A stretch of DNA of 64,000 nt. It comes from Butyrivibrio sp. MC2021 (lineage in GTDB: Bacteria > Bacillota > Clostridia > Lachnospirales > Lachnospiraceae). The notes beneath the pieces are model-generated. The model was given only the letters and a program-made list of their open reading frames with translations, was not told the DNA's origin and searched no databases. Location: positions 682,001-746,000 of the forward strand of contig NZ_JHXX01000001.1 in the NCBI RefSeq assembly GCF_000621605.1, given 5' to 3'. Below are positions 52,413 through 61,920 of this stretch, one piece after another (within the stretch, counting starts at the first letter, position 1; each line of letters starts with the position of its first letter). A program made the position numbers and the translations under genes.

Positions 52413-53972
52413 TTACAAATTTTCAATCTTTGACAGCAGTTCCCAGGAATATGCATCCTTCTTCTGCTCCTCATAGGGAAGTCTGTCGAAGGCCACAAGA
52501 AGATTATGTTCCCTGACAGAATCATCTCTTACGGAGGCGTAATGCCAGTTATACAGTATATGGAAACGCATCCACCTATCATGCTCCAAATGCCACAGCA
52601 CAAGCTTCTCCTTGTCAGAAAGAGCCCTATATCTGTCGTAGGCTTCCTTAGGAGTGACAGCATCAAGAATCCTCATCTTAATAGCCATATGGTCTGCCAC
52701 AGCCTGATTAGACTGTCTTCTGAAGGTTGACAGATGATTCCAGTCAGTAGCCTTGTCATTTTCTTTTCTGTAGATCTCATGCATCCCTATGGCAGCCCTA
52801 TTCTGCTTCTCCTTCATGACAAATTCATCCGAATAAATATCATTTATCGCACCGAAAGTATAGATTCCGGTGTCATCTATTTTTCTTGAATAGAGAACAT
52901 GGATCTGAAGGTCCTTGTTTCTGAGGGCATAATAGGTGCGAAGCTTACTGAGGATCATAAGATTGTTGTCTTCGTCATTATCGCAGATAATGATACGGCT
53001 TGCATTTTCCACAACCTCCCTGTTTTCCATCCAGGATGATTCATGGTAAAAAATGCTGTCCACCGCATCGCCCTTTTTATCTATTGAAAAATACTCCTTC
53101 AGGCGGTAGTGCTCTGTTCTGAAGTTATTCCATTCACCAAAGAGATGGTATTCAACCTCCTGTCCCACCTTGAATACATTTCCCTTAAGGGCATGCTCCA
53201 AAATGCTGCTGCCGTATTTTCCGGATCCAATTATCACTATCTTTTCATCATAGCCAAGATCACATCTTATAGGATAAATATTCCAATAGAGCCTGCTGAC
53301 ATTCTCGTACTTATTAAAGCAGACCAGATTTACAGGAATAACCTCAGGGACATACTCCGTAAGGCAATAGCAGTGAAAAGGCAGCACATTGTCACTTAAA
53401 TAATCATTGCAGGAATTGTGATAGTCTGAGTAATTCTCATAATCATTGTCACAATCCTTCATAAAAAAGAGATGAAGAGTTGATTTATCGTTTTTAAGAC
53501 CAATTATCTTATCAAAGGAACATCCGATATTTATGACACCATCTACGGAAGTATCTTCCTTTTCCTGCAGACATACAAAGATTCCTTTGCCCTTGGACTT
53601 AATATCTCTGATAAGAAAACCGGTTTTTTCATTAAACTCAGAAAAAACATACCACTCCTCGTCTCTGTGCCTCTTTAAATATAAGAGCTTCACTCCGTCG
53701 GAATTAAAGGTGCTGATTATAGATGCCAGCAGAAATCCCAAAAGCCCCATGCTGGATAGCACAAAGATGATACCAATGATCTTTCCAAGTGTTGTCACAG
53801 GATAAAGATCTCCGTATCCAACAGTGGTAAGGGTTACTATCATATACCACAGCGCATCACTGATGCTTCGTATGGAAGCGCCCTCTGCGCCACTCTCAGC
53901 CATTAAAAGCAGCCAGCTCAGCAGAAGAAGTACTGCCAGTAATATTCCGATGTAACCTAATTTTTTCTTCAT
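52413..53972 (-). CDS. K+ channel-like protein with Rossmann and RyR-like domains
   Basis: A 519-residue protein. The N-terminus is a two-helix pore module with the K+ selectivity filter TTVGYGD (Thr49 to Asp55). A RCK/TrkA-type Rossmann region follows, with KIVIIGSGKYGSSIL (Gly249-Gly254) and RIIICDNDEDNN. The C-terminal 65 residues (about 450-515) resemble RyR-domain repeats: LEHDRWMRFHILYNWHYASV, then HNLLVAFDRLPYEEQKKDA. Such a domain binds nucleotide-like ligands in ryanodine receptors and appears in prokaryotic channels and enzymes. It is encoded just ahead of the TIR gene on the same strand. The channel call is firm, the RyR match is strong by eye, and gating by a TIR product is a hypothesis. 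Confidence 0.85.
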   Translation of the reverse strand: MKKKLGYIGILLAVLLLLSWLLLMAESGAEGASIRSISDALWYMIVTLTTVGYGDLYPVTTLGKIIGIIFVLSSMGLLGFLLASIISTFNSDGVKLLYLKRHRDEEWYVFSEFNEKTGFLIRDIKSKGKGIFVCLQEKEDTSVDGVINIGCSFDKIIGLKNDKSTLHLFFMKDCDNDYENYSDYHNSCNDYLSDNVLPFHCYCLTEYVPEVIPVNLVCFNKYENVSRLYWNIYPIRCDLGYDEKIVIIGSGKYGSSILEHALKGNVFKVGQEVEYHLFGEWNNFRTEHYRLKEYFSIDKKGDAVDSIFYHESSWMENREVVENASRIIICDNDEDNNLMILSKLRTYYALRNKDLQIHVLYSRKIDDTGIYTFGAINDIYSDEFVMKEKQNRAAIGMHEIYRKENDKATDWNHLSTFRRQSNQAVADHMAIKMRILDAVTPKEAYDRYRALSDKEKLVLWHLEHDRWMRFHILYNWHYASVRDDSVREHNLLVAFDRLPYEEQKKDAYSWELLSKIENL

Positions 53973-54004
53973 AAAAATGCCCCCCGGCTTGTAGTTTCGC
54001 TTTC

Positions 54005-54010
54005 ATTATA
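54005..54010 (-). promoter_or_regulatory. -10 box ahead of the channel gene
   Basis: A perfect TATAAT on the minus strand, 33 bases ahead of the channel start codon. No good -35 box is seen. Confidence 0.4.
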
Positions 54011-54038
54011 CTACATTCGGAGGGCTTAATGCCTACAA

Positions 54039-55571
54039 TCACAGCTTTTTGAATTCTGCAGGAGTAAGACCGGCGTGTTTTCTGAATTTACGGCCAAAAT
54101 AATCCACATCACTGTAGCCTACCAGCTGCGACACCTCGTATACCTTGTATTTGCCTTCTGACAGGAGCTCCTTGGCCTTTTTGATCCTGCACTCATTCAG
54201 ATAATAGGTAAATCCGCAACCTGTGGTCTTTGTAAAAAGTCGTCCCAGGTATCCTGAATTATAACCAAACTGAACTGCCAGTTCTTCCAGAGTCAGGGGC
54301 TGGGCATAGAACCTGTCAATATATGAGATAATGTCCTCTATCACATTTTCTCCGTCCTGCCTGCAATATATCCTGTTCATTGCAACGTCCAGAGTATCTG
54401 AAATATACTGTATGATCTCATACAGGTAGAACCTACTCTCAATAAACTCAATAATGCCTGCGCTGGTATCGAAAACTTCTGACAACACCGGATACTGTCT
54501 TGTCATTTTTTCCTTTAAGGAAAGCATGATCTCGGTCATAAAAAGGCAGGCATCCGTACTCTCCTTCTCATGCTTTTTCACATACTCATAGATTTCATCC
54601 AGAGCATTCACCATCATATTTCTGTTTCCGAAGGCTACGGCATTCATTACATTTTCCAAAAGTTCCTTTTGGGCCTTATCATCCCGACCTTCGGAAATCC
54701 CCTGAAGATCAGCCTTATCTTCTCTTATGAAATGTTCTCCTTCATCGCAGAAAAATCTTCTCTTGGCAAGCCATTTTGCCCTGTCATAGGAACCGGCTAT
54801 CTCTGAAGGCAGGTCACATTCATTTCCCAGGGCAATAAATATATTGTCCAAAGGACTGTCGGATTCAATGGGAGATTTCTGATAATGCATTATAAAATCC
54901 TCAAACTTTGAAATAGCAGTCCTTCCTTTAAGCAGAATGCACTCATTTCTCTCCACAGTACAAAGTTCATAGCTTTTTTCATCCAGAAAAGCAGATATCA
55001 GGTCTGACAGCCTGTATCCGATGTCCTCTTTCCCTACGTTGTAGGTTTCATGGACAATAACCCGGTATCTGGGATACAGCAGATTCATGGAAGCTAAGTT
55101 TTCTTCCATCACCGGTATGCCTGACAGCAGATCCCTTACGATCACACTCTTTGCTTTGCTCTTGATCTCACCAAGCCTTGTTCCTTCTTTTTTGGATTTC
55201 TCGATATCCGCTTTGATCTTTTTGACCGTTTCTAAAAGATCATCCTCATCTACAGGTTTGGTTATGTAATTGGTGACGTTATTTCTGATGGCTTCCCTGG
55301 CGTACTCAAAATCGGAATAGCCTGAAAGAATGATAAAATAGCCCTTATATCCCCTGTTTCTTAGCTGTTTGATAACATCAATGCCATGAACCTTGGGCAT
55401 CTGCATATCAATAACTATCAAAGTAGGATCAAACCTTTCTGCTGCGGAAAGAGCCTCTTCCCCGTTAGAAGCATCCCCGATTATCTCAAAGCCAAGCTCC
55501 TCCCAGTCTATGATGAGCTTTATGCCTTCTCTTATATTCTCTTCGTCATCAACAATAAGCACTGTTTCCAT
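54039..55571 (-). CDS. AraC-type response regulator (YesN-like)
   Basis: A 510-residue transcription regulator. The N-terminal receiver (1-125) has VDDEEN, the phospho-acceptor in IVIDMQMPK (Asp55) and the Lys in NYITKPVD. A helical central region of about 270 residues leads to a C-terminal AraC helix-turn-helix pair (410-510; VQFGYNSGYLGRLFTKTTG, then VSQLVGYSDVDYFGRKFRKHAG). It is the likely partner of the YesM-type kinase at 60055-61920. It lies downstream of the sugar transporter genes, behind a terminator, so it is probably made in part by readthrough. Confidence 0.93.
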   Translation of the reverse strand: METVLIVDDEENIREGIKLIIDWEELGFEIIGDASNGEEALSAAERFDPTLIVIDMQMPKVHGIDVIKQLRNRGYKGYFIILSGYSDFEYAREAIRNNVTNYITKPVDEDDLLETVKKIKADIEKSKKEGTRLGEIKSKAKSVIVRDLLSGIPVMEENLASMNLLYPRYRVIVHETYNVGKEDIGYRLSDLISAFLDEKSYELCTVERNECILLKGRTAISKFEDFIMHYQKSPIESDSPLDNIFIALGNECDLPSEIAGSYDRAKWLAKRRFFCDEGEHFIREDKADLQGISEGRDDKAQKELLENVMNAVAFGNRNMMVNALDEIYEYVKKHEKESTDACLFMTEIMLSLKEKMTRQYPVLSEVFDTSAGIIEFIESRFYLYEIIQYISDTLDVAMNRIYCRQDGENVIEDIISYIDRFYAQPLTLEELAVQFGYNSGYLGRLFTKTTGCGFTYYLNECRIKKAKELLSEGKYKVYEVSQLVGYSDVDYFGRKFRKHAGLTPAEFKKL

Positions 55572-55634
55572 ATTCTGCGATACTCCCCTGGTCTACCAGC
55601 TTCTTTCATTCTATCATAAGGATTATACATGAAA

Positions 55635-55661
55635 AAGCTACGGCATACAGCGCCGTAGCCT
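55635..55661 (-). terminator. Terminator after the first binding-protein gene
   Basis: GCTACGGC pairs with GCCGTAGC around seven bases, with a T run on the minus strand. It separates the transporter genes from the response regulator gene. Confidence 0.75.
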
Positions 55662-55688
55662 TTCCATTGTATGTAAGGAAAATGGGAA

Positions 55689-57500
55689 TCATTTGGATCT
55701 TGCATCATCTTCTGCAGCTGCTCTGAGCTTGGCCTCATTTTCCTGGAATGCGATACATTCCGCATAGCCATACTCTTCTGCCTGCTGCTTCATATCAGCT
55801 ACAATTGCGTCAAACTCCTCGTCACTTGATGCATAGATTGCTTTCCAGGAGTTGTCCTTTACACAGGTTGAAACCTGATCCCAGACTACCTGGAGCTCAT
55901 CTGAGCGAACGCCGCCGGTGTACATGGTTCCGGGAGAAAGAACATATTTAAACTTGTCCAGATACTCATCCGGTGTATCAGCTCCTGCCCAGTCTCTCCA
56001 ATCCTGCTCGATGTCAGAACCGGCTTCTGTGGAATAACTTGCCCAGTTACGGTAGTTGAAGGTTTCACCGTTACTGTCAGGGTTAGGAGCATCCAGTGAC
56101 CAGGTTGAATTATTCATCTTGAAGGAGCCATCATCATAGGTTCCTTCATAGCCATTGCCCATTTCTGTTGAAATATCTGTCTTGCAGGCGCGGCCTATAT
56201 CTGTGAAGCAGGTCTTTCCATTTTCATCATAGTACCAGCAAACATCCTTAGGACCGTATTCAGAGATCATTCTTCCCTCAGGTGTTGTAAGCCAGTTGAT
56301 GATAGCCATGCAAAGTTCGGGATATTCAGTATTGGCGCCGATAGACCAGATTCTGTTTCCACCGTAAACGTTAAGGCCATATCTGATAGGTGTTGCATCT
56401 GCAGGCTTTACAGGGAACATCCCCTTTCCTGCTGCAAGATGGTCTGGTGAGTTGTAAAGTGCGGATCCCATAAAGTTAAATACGTTGAGGAATGCTGTAC
56501 CGTTCTGGTAATCCTCCTGCATTCCGTTAAAGCCCTGTGTCTGTGAGTCTGGATCAAGAAGGCCCTTCTGATAAAGTGTGTTATAGAACTTAAGAGCTGT
56601 AAGGTAAGGACCGTTCTCCTCAAGAACAGGATGGAAGGACTGTGTATCCGGATCGTATAATCCCAGTCCGAATTCATCAAATCCGTAGTAAGCTGTTGCT
56701 GTTGACTTGACGTACATTACCATGTCACCGTCCCAGTCATTGAAAAGAGAAACACCATAGGTAGGATTTCCGTTATCATCTGTAGGACAGATCTCTTTCA
56801 TCTTCTCAAGGGCAGCAACCACTCCGTCAAAGTCCTTGATCTCAGGGGATCCGATCTGCTCATAGAGATCATATCTCAAGTCCCAGGTATACATGAAAGA
56901 TCCGGGATCTTCCGCTGAACGTGTTACATCAAAGCCGTAGCCATAGAGCTTTCCGTCGGAAGATATTCCTCTGTTCTTTTCAAGGGCAGCCTTCATATTT
57001 TCAGCGATGTAAGGTCCATACTCATTGAGAAGGTCATCCTCTTCCCAGTCAAAAAGCATTCCCTTGTCAATGGCATGCTGATAATCATCGCCGTCATTTC
57101 CCCAGATTACCAGGTCTCCAAGGTTTCCGGATTCCATACGGGTATCATATACACCATCGTTTTCAGGGATGATATTAAGCTTAACATTGAACTTATCAAG
57201 CATTATTTTTCCAAACCATCCGGTCTGCTCTCCGGAATAGTTTGCCAGCTGATCGTAAACGTCAAGGGTAACTGTCTGAGCAGGAATAATATCTGAAAGA
57301 TCCCCTTCAATACCGCTCGCTGTGGCAGTTTCTTCCTCATCGATGGTTGTAGTGCCTGTGTCATCGGAGCTTTTCACAGTTTCCGTTTCCCCGGCCGAGC
57401 CTTCCGATGCACCTGTAGGAGCCGGTGAGGATCCGCAGGCTGCCAGAGACAGAGTCATTGCTCCTGTCATAATAAGAGCCAGTAACTTTTTCATTTTCAT
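55689..57500 (-). CDS. Sugar-binding lipoprotein (LplA-like)
   Basis: A 603-residue lipoprotein; the start at 57500 has AAGGAGG six bases upstream. The signal peptide ends in the lipobox LAAC (Cys near 22), followed by a Ser/Thr/Glu linker. The mature part is an extracellular solute-binding protein family 1 domain with the LplA-type features (TVTLDVYDQLANYSGEQ, GNLGDLVIWG, SLFNDWDGDMVMYV, VCWYYDENGK). It delivers an oligosaccharide to LplB/LplC, which lie just upstream in the operon. A paralogue is encoded at 61917-63683. Confidence 0.92.
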   Translation of the reverse strand: MKMKKLLALIMTGAMTLSLAACGSSPAPTGASEGSAGETETVKSSDDTGTTTIDEEETATASGIEGDLSDIIPAQTVTLDVYDQLANYSGEQTGWFGKIMLDKFNVKLNIIPENDGVYDTRMESGNLGDLVIWGNDGDDYQHAIDKGMLFDWEEDDLLNEYGPYIAENMKAALEKNRGISSDGKLYGYGFDVTRSAEDPGSFMYTWDLRYDLYEQIGSPEIKDFDGVVAALEKMKEICPTDDNGNPTYGVSLFNDWDGDMVMYVKSTATAYYGFDEFGLGLYDPDTQSFHPVLEENGPYLTALKFYNTLYQKGLLDPDSQTQGFNGMQEDYQNGTAFLNVFNFMGSALYNSPDHLAAGKGMFPVKPADATPIRYGLNVYGGNRIWSIGANTEYPELCMAIINWLTTPEGRMISEYGPKDVCWYYDENGKTCFTDIGRACKTDISTEMGNGYEGTYDDGSFKMNNSTWSLDAPNPDSNGETFNYRNWASYSTEAGSDIEQDWRDWAGADTPDEYLDKFKYVLSPGTMYTGGVRSDELQVVWDQVSTCVKDNSWKAIYASSDEEFDAIVADMKQQAEEYGYAECIAFQENEAKLRAAAEDDARSK

Positions 57501-57543
57501 AGCTTTCCTCCTTTTTGGTTTCAAAACTATCATTAAGGGTCTC

Positions 57544-58473
57544 TTACCCTTTTACTGCCCCGATCATGATTCCCTTTTCAAAATAGCGCTGCATGAAGGG
57601 ATAGACTAAAAGAATCGGAATTATTGTAACCATTGCAATGGTGTACTTAATTACTTTTCCGTTTAGCGCAGAGTCCATAACGCTCTTACTTATTCCCGAA
57701 GTGCTTCCGGCGCTCATAAGAGCTGCCAGATTACTGGTGGTATTAAGGTAAATATACAGTCTGTGCTGAAGTGTATAGAGCTTTGGCGCCGACTGCATGA
57801 GGATCAGTGAATCCTGGAAGGAGTTCCAGTGCCCCACCGCACCGAATATTGTAATAGTAGCCAGAATCGGTTTGGCCAAAGGAAGTATGATACTAAGGAA
57901 GATCTTCATATGAGAAGCTCCGTCCAGTGCAGCACTTTCCTCCAGCTCCGCGGGTATTGCCGATTCAATATAGGTCTTTACCAGAATAATATTGTAGGGT
58001 GCAACTATTCCCGGAATTATATATGCCCAAAATCTATTGGTAAGCCCCAGCATAGCCATGTTCAGATACCAGGGGATAATTCCCGCATTGAAGTACATGG
58101 TTATAACAAGGAATCTATACCAGAAACTTCTTCCCCACATTTCCTGTTGGGTCACCAGATATCCAACAAAGGCTGATGCCAATACCATAAGAAACGTTCC
58201 GAATATTGTTCTGGCCAGGGTCACCGCAAAGGAACCAAAGAGATCATTTACCTGCAGAAGGCGAATGTAGTTCTCAAAGTGCACACCCCTTGGCACAAAG
58301 TTGATCAGTCCTTTTCTCACCAGTTCATTGTCACTGATGGTATTGATGAACAGGTAATAAAACGGGAAAATGCAAATAAGGGTAAAGGCAGCATATGCGG
58401 AGTAGTTGATGATGTTAAATACAACATCCCCAAATTTCAGCTTTATTCTTTTCTTCCGGGTCTTCTTATTCAT
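57544..58473 (-). CDS. lplC: Sugar ABC transporter permease, LplC/YtcP type
   Basis: A 309-residue permease of the carbohydrate CUT1 family with six helices. It has the FINTISDNELVRKGLINFVPRG segment typical of LplC and the EAA loop AELEESAALDGASHMKIF. It is 43 bases ahead of the binding-protein gene and 12 bases behind LplB. No ATPase gene is in the locus, so a shared MsmX-type ATPase probably energises it. Confidence 0.93.
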   Translation of the reverse strand: MNKKTRKKRIKLKFGDVVFNIINYSAYAAFTLICIFPFYYLFINTISDNELVRKGLINFVPRGVHFENYIRLLQVNDLFGSFAVTLARTIFGTFLMVLASAFVGYLVTQQEMWGRSFWYRFLVITMYFNAGIIPWYLNMAMLGLTNRFWAYIIPGIVAPYNIILVKTYIESAIPAELEESAALDGASHMKIFLSIILPLAKPILATITIFGAVGHWNSFQDSLILMQSAPKLYTLQHRLYIYLNTTSNLAALMSAGSTSGISKSVMDSALNGKVIKYTIAMVTIIPILLVYPFMQRYFEKGIMIGAVKG

Positions 58474-58485
58474 CTCGATCCCCCA

Positions 58486-59922
58486 TTAAACTATGGTCTC
58501 ACCTCTTATCACTTTGGATATGGTATTTGCTCCATACAAAAGCGTCACACTGATGACTGATTTAAGCATGCCCACAACGGTGGATAAAGGAATTGCTCCT
58601 TTTACGATACCCATCTTATAAACATACAGATCCAGAACCATGATCTGTGCTGTATTGGAGGAATTTTCAAATACCAGGTACTGATCCATTCCGTTGGATA
58701 GGATTCCTGCCACAGCCATGAGAAGAAGCACATAAAAAGTAGGCATAAGTCCCGGCACTGTTACATGCCACATTTTCTGGAATCGTCCCGCACCATCCAC
58801 TATTGCCGCTTCATACAGCTGCTGATCTATACCGGCGATACCTGCTATATAGATGATGGCGCTCCATCCAAGGCCCTTCCACATTCCCCAAAGCAGCATC
58901 TTTATCCAGGTATGGTTTCCGTCCATCAGGAAGTTTTTTCCCTCAGTCCAGATACCAAGATTCATCATTAAAGAACTGATAAAACCATCTGTGGAGAAAA
59001 TACAGAATGCGATGGCAAATACCAGAACCCAGCTGATGAAATTTGGAATGGTGGTAAAGGTCTGTACTACTCTTCTGAATTTGTCATTTTTTATCTCGGA
59101 AAGAAAAATCGCAAATGCCATGGGAACCCAGCTGGTGGCTATTCCAAGACCGCTCATGGCAAGGGTGTTTTTCATTACGCTGAGGATGTCCCTGGTGGTG
59201 GATCTGTTTCTGACAAGCTGCTGGAACCACTTAAATCCCACGAAGTTATCCATTGACAGGGTGTCTCCGGCTTTGTAGTCGAAAAAAGCATATCTCCATC
59301 CCCACAGAGGTAAATAGCAAAAGACAAAGGCCAAAAGGATAAAAGGAAGAAACATAAGAAACAATCTGAATCTTGTTTCCATCTCAAATTTCTCGGTCTT
59401 GGCAGGTCTTCCCACCAGATACATTTCAAAAGCAGCTATCAGTATCATCAGCAAAAGCATACCCAGCATTACAAAAAAGAAGCCCGGAAACATCGGTTCT
59501 ATCTTGGAGGGTTTGGTGGTTGCCGCCATCTGTGAATAGGCAGTCCAAATACCTGCCATAGAAGCAGTAGAAACAAGGGCTCCTGCCATATTGAGCAGGT
59601 TTCCGAAGAACTTACATTTCCTGTTTCCAAGAGATAGGCAGGCCCCAACAGCACAGGCTATGATTCCCAGGCAGATTATCATGCTTGATACATTCAAAAG
59701 CCTCAGGGTAGATTCCATGACCCATCCCTTTTTAAAGGCCCTGCCGAAATTGGATATTAAATTCCCGTAGGAAAATCCGGTTGTAAGAAGAGATATACTT
59801 CTGTTTATGAGTCCGCTAATTCTGGCAACATTAAGCGCCGGAAAAAACAGGACTACAAGAAGCAGTACTGAGATTGCCCGATATGGGTAATAGACATATC
59901 CAGCCAGTTTTTCTTTAGACAC
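58486..59922 (-). CDS. lplB: Sugar ABC transporter permease, LplB type, with extra N-terminal helices
   Basis: A 478-residue permease. A GTG start at 59922 with a GGAGGGG site is preferred to a frame reaching 59970. The C-terminal 295 residues are a standard LplB (LFLMFLPFILLAFVFCYLPLWGWRYAFFDYK, then the EAA loop YEAAIVDGAGRFQKMWHVTVPG). The first 180 residues add about four helices (for example LLLVVLFFPALNVARI) with a short outer loop. This is not present in usual LplB proteins of about 310 residues. Confidence 0.9.
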   Translation of the reverse strand: MSKEKLAGYVYYPYRAISVLLLVVLFFPALNVARISGLINRSISLLTTGFSYGNLISNFGRAFKKGWVMESTLRLLNVSSMIICLGIIACAVGACLSLGNRKCKFFGNLLNMAGALVSTASMAGIWTAYSQMAATTKPSKIEPMFPGFFFVMLGMLLLMILIAAFEMYLVGRPAKTEKFEMETRFRLFLMFLPFILLAFVFCYLPLWGWRYAFFDYKAGDTLSMDNFVGFKWFQQLVRNRSTTRDILSVMKNTLAMSGLGIATSWVPMAFAIFLSEIKNDKFRRVVQTFTTIPNFISWVLVFAIAFCIFSTDGFISSLMMNLGIWTEGKNFLMDGNHTWIKMLLWGMWKGLGWSAIIYIAGIAGIDQQLYEAAIVDGAGRFQKMWHVTVPGLMPTFYVLLLMAVAGILSNGMDQYLVFENSSNTAQIMVLDLYVYKMGIVKGAIPLSTVVGMLKSVISVTLLYGANTISKVIRGETIV

Positions 59923-59956
59923 GTTTCCCCTCCCCCAACTATAAGCGCAGACCCCA

Positions 59957-60010
59957 AATAAAAATTGCACCTGTAAGCAAATACTGAATATCGCTTACAC
60001 GTGCAATTTT
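59957..60010 (-). terminator. Intrinsic terminator between the sensor kinase and lplB
   Basis: On the minus strand a near-perfect 18-bp stem (AAAATTGCACGTGTAAGC and GCTTACAGGTGCAATTTT) is followed by a T-rich run. Confidence 0.85.
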
Positions 60011-60054
60011 ATATGACAATCTGTCGATTAAATACCCTGTTAATCCTACATTTT

Positions 60055-61920
60055 TTACTGTACATTTTGTACATTGGTCCGGGCCTGGGTATTTATGGGA
60101 AGTCTGAGCTCAACGCTGGTGCCCTTGCCCTGATTGGACCTTATTGTCAGACCATAATCACTTCCGTAAAAATACTTGATCCTCTGGTTAATGTTGTAAA
60201 GTCCGATGCTTTCTACACCTTTTTCATCATCTTCCTGTCTCTTCTCATTAATGGAGAAGTTCAGTTTTTCAACCTGCTCGGGGCTCATGCCCTTTCCATC
60301 ATCATTTACCGTAATAAGGAGCTTCTCCTCTTCAGATTCAACAATAATACTTATATGTCCGTTCTGATCCATATCCTTGAGGCCGTGGCTAACGGCATTT
60401 TCCACTATTGGCTGCAGAAGAAGGGGCAGCAGATAATATTTTGAAATGTCAAAATCCTCAGCGATATAGAAATTCCAGTTGATGCGGTCCCCAAACCTAA
60501 GTCTCTGTATCTGAAGGTAGCTCTCCACATGGGTAAGCTCCTCCGCCAGGGTTGCCGTTGACTTTCCGGTACTCTCAAGTACATAATGCATGATTTTTGC
60601 CAGATACTTGACGCTGGTGGCCACTCCCCTGTCTCCGCCTCTTATGGCCTGCATCCTGATAGCCTCCAGAGTATTGTACAAAAAGTGGGGATTGATCTGG
60701 CCCGACAGCATCTTAAACTCCATGTTCTGCTGCATGTTGATAAGCTGCTGCTCATGGATCTTTGTTTCGTAGAATCTGGCTTCCTGCTCTCTTATCTGCT
60801 GGGTTGTAGCCTTTAAATCCTTAAAGGTATCCGCCAGTTCATCATCACCGCTTATATTCTCGATAATGTCATAGTTGCCGGTGCTGGCTCTGTGCATGGC
60901 TTCTCTAAGAGTATTTACCCTGGATGTGAAATACCTTGAATAAAGAATAACTATGAATAAAGGGACAATTATTACCAGGAGTAATACAAGAATAAAGCCT
61001 CTCATAATATCTTTTATGGCCTCATGGGCCTTGTAATCTCCTGTCAGGACATAGAATCTTGAAGTGATCTTATAGGGCACAAAGCTGGAAATGCAGGTAA
61101 GAGCCAGCTTTCCGTCAAGCATCATATCTCCCATGTAGTTGTACTCGTCTACGCCGTTTCCCTCAATCTCAGGCATCTCGATCTCACGCTCATTGTAATT
61201 CGAAGAAAAAAATACAGGATGATTGTCCAGACTGATAAGCATGTAATTATCCGTTGTAAGAAGCCTGTTCCTTAGATAGTTTGTGCTCACCGTCACTACA
61301 ATATAGGCTCTGTTCTCAGAGGATCCTGTGTTGAAACGTCTCACAAGAGTAAGCTCATAGTCATTTTCATGTTCATTAAGCGGAATATGGGTGCAGGTGT
61401 AGGAATCCCAGGCTGAATTATCTATGTCGTTGTACCACTCAAATCTGCTGAAGGAATCATCCGTAACTCCGCTGCCGGCAGCTTTATCCGCATTATCTCC
61501 AAATCTCTCTGCGCCGCTGATACCCACATTTACCACATGGCTGCCGGTGGGTATTTGAGGATTATTGGTATAGATATTGATGGAAGAAATTGCAGCCGTT
61601 GTCCTTATGATCGAAGAAACCGCCGCATCCAAGGCATCATATCTGCCCTTGGTCACAACTTCGTAACTGTCTGAAGCAAACATATCCCTGTACTCCTGAG
61701 AGGATATGATAGGTTCCAGACTGGTATAAACAATTGAAGTAATATCGAATACTATGGATCTGATCCTGATGTTTTCAGCCCTTAGCTGTTCCTCATATCT
61801 GTCCTTCATCTGGCGCATAAGGATAGAAACTGACACAATACCTATAATGACCATAGGAATTATCAGGGCCAAGATCAAAACCCGGTACATCTGACCGCCC
61901 ACTCGTCCCCTGCGCATCAT
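60055..61920 (-). CDS. Sensor histidine kinase, YesM type
   Basis: A 621-residue kinase. It has one N-terminal helix (about 14-34), an outer sensor region (35-300), a second helix (about 305-327), a HAMP domain (up to about 375), the His_kinase domain with QINPHFLYNTLEAI (His near 413), and HATPase motifs PIVENAVSHGL, NDDGKGM and IGLYNI. This is the cognate type for AraC-type regulators of sugar uptake. Its first codons overlap the stop of the upstream binding-protein gene (ATGA). Confidence 0.95.
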   Translation of the reverse strand: MMRRGRVGGQMYRVLILALIIPMVIIGIVSVSILMRQMKDRYEEQLRAENIRIRSIVFDITSIVYTSLEPIISSQEYRDMFASDSYEVVTKGRYDALDAAVSSIIRTTAAISSINIYTNNPQIPTGSHVVNVGISGAERFGDNADKAAGSGVTDDSFSRFEWYNDIDNSAWDSYTCTHIPLNEHENDYELTLVRRFNTGSSENRAYIVVTVSTNYLRNRLLTTDNYMLISLDNHPVFFSSNYNEREIEMPEIEGNGVDEYNYMGDMMLDGKLALTCISSFVPYKITSRFYVLTGDYKAHEAIKDIMRGFILVLLLVIIVPLFIVILYSRYFTSRVNTLREAMHRASTGNYDIIENISGDDELADTFKDLKATTQQIREQEARFYETKIHEQQLINMQQNMEFKMLSGQINPHFLYNTLEAIRMQAIRGGDRGVATSVKYLAKIMHYVLESTGKSTATLAEELTHVESYLQIQRLRFGDRINWNFYIAEDFDISKYYLLPLLLQPIVENAVSHGLKDMDQNGHISIIVESEEEKLLITVNDDGKGMSPEQVEKLNFSINEKRQEDDEKGVESIGLYNINQRIKYFYGSDYGLTIRSNQGKGTSVELRLPINTQARTNVQNVQ

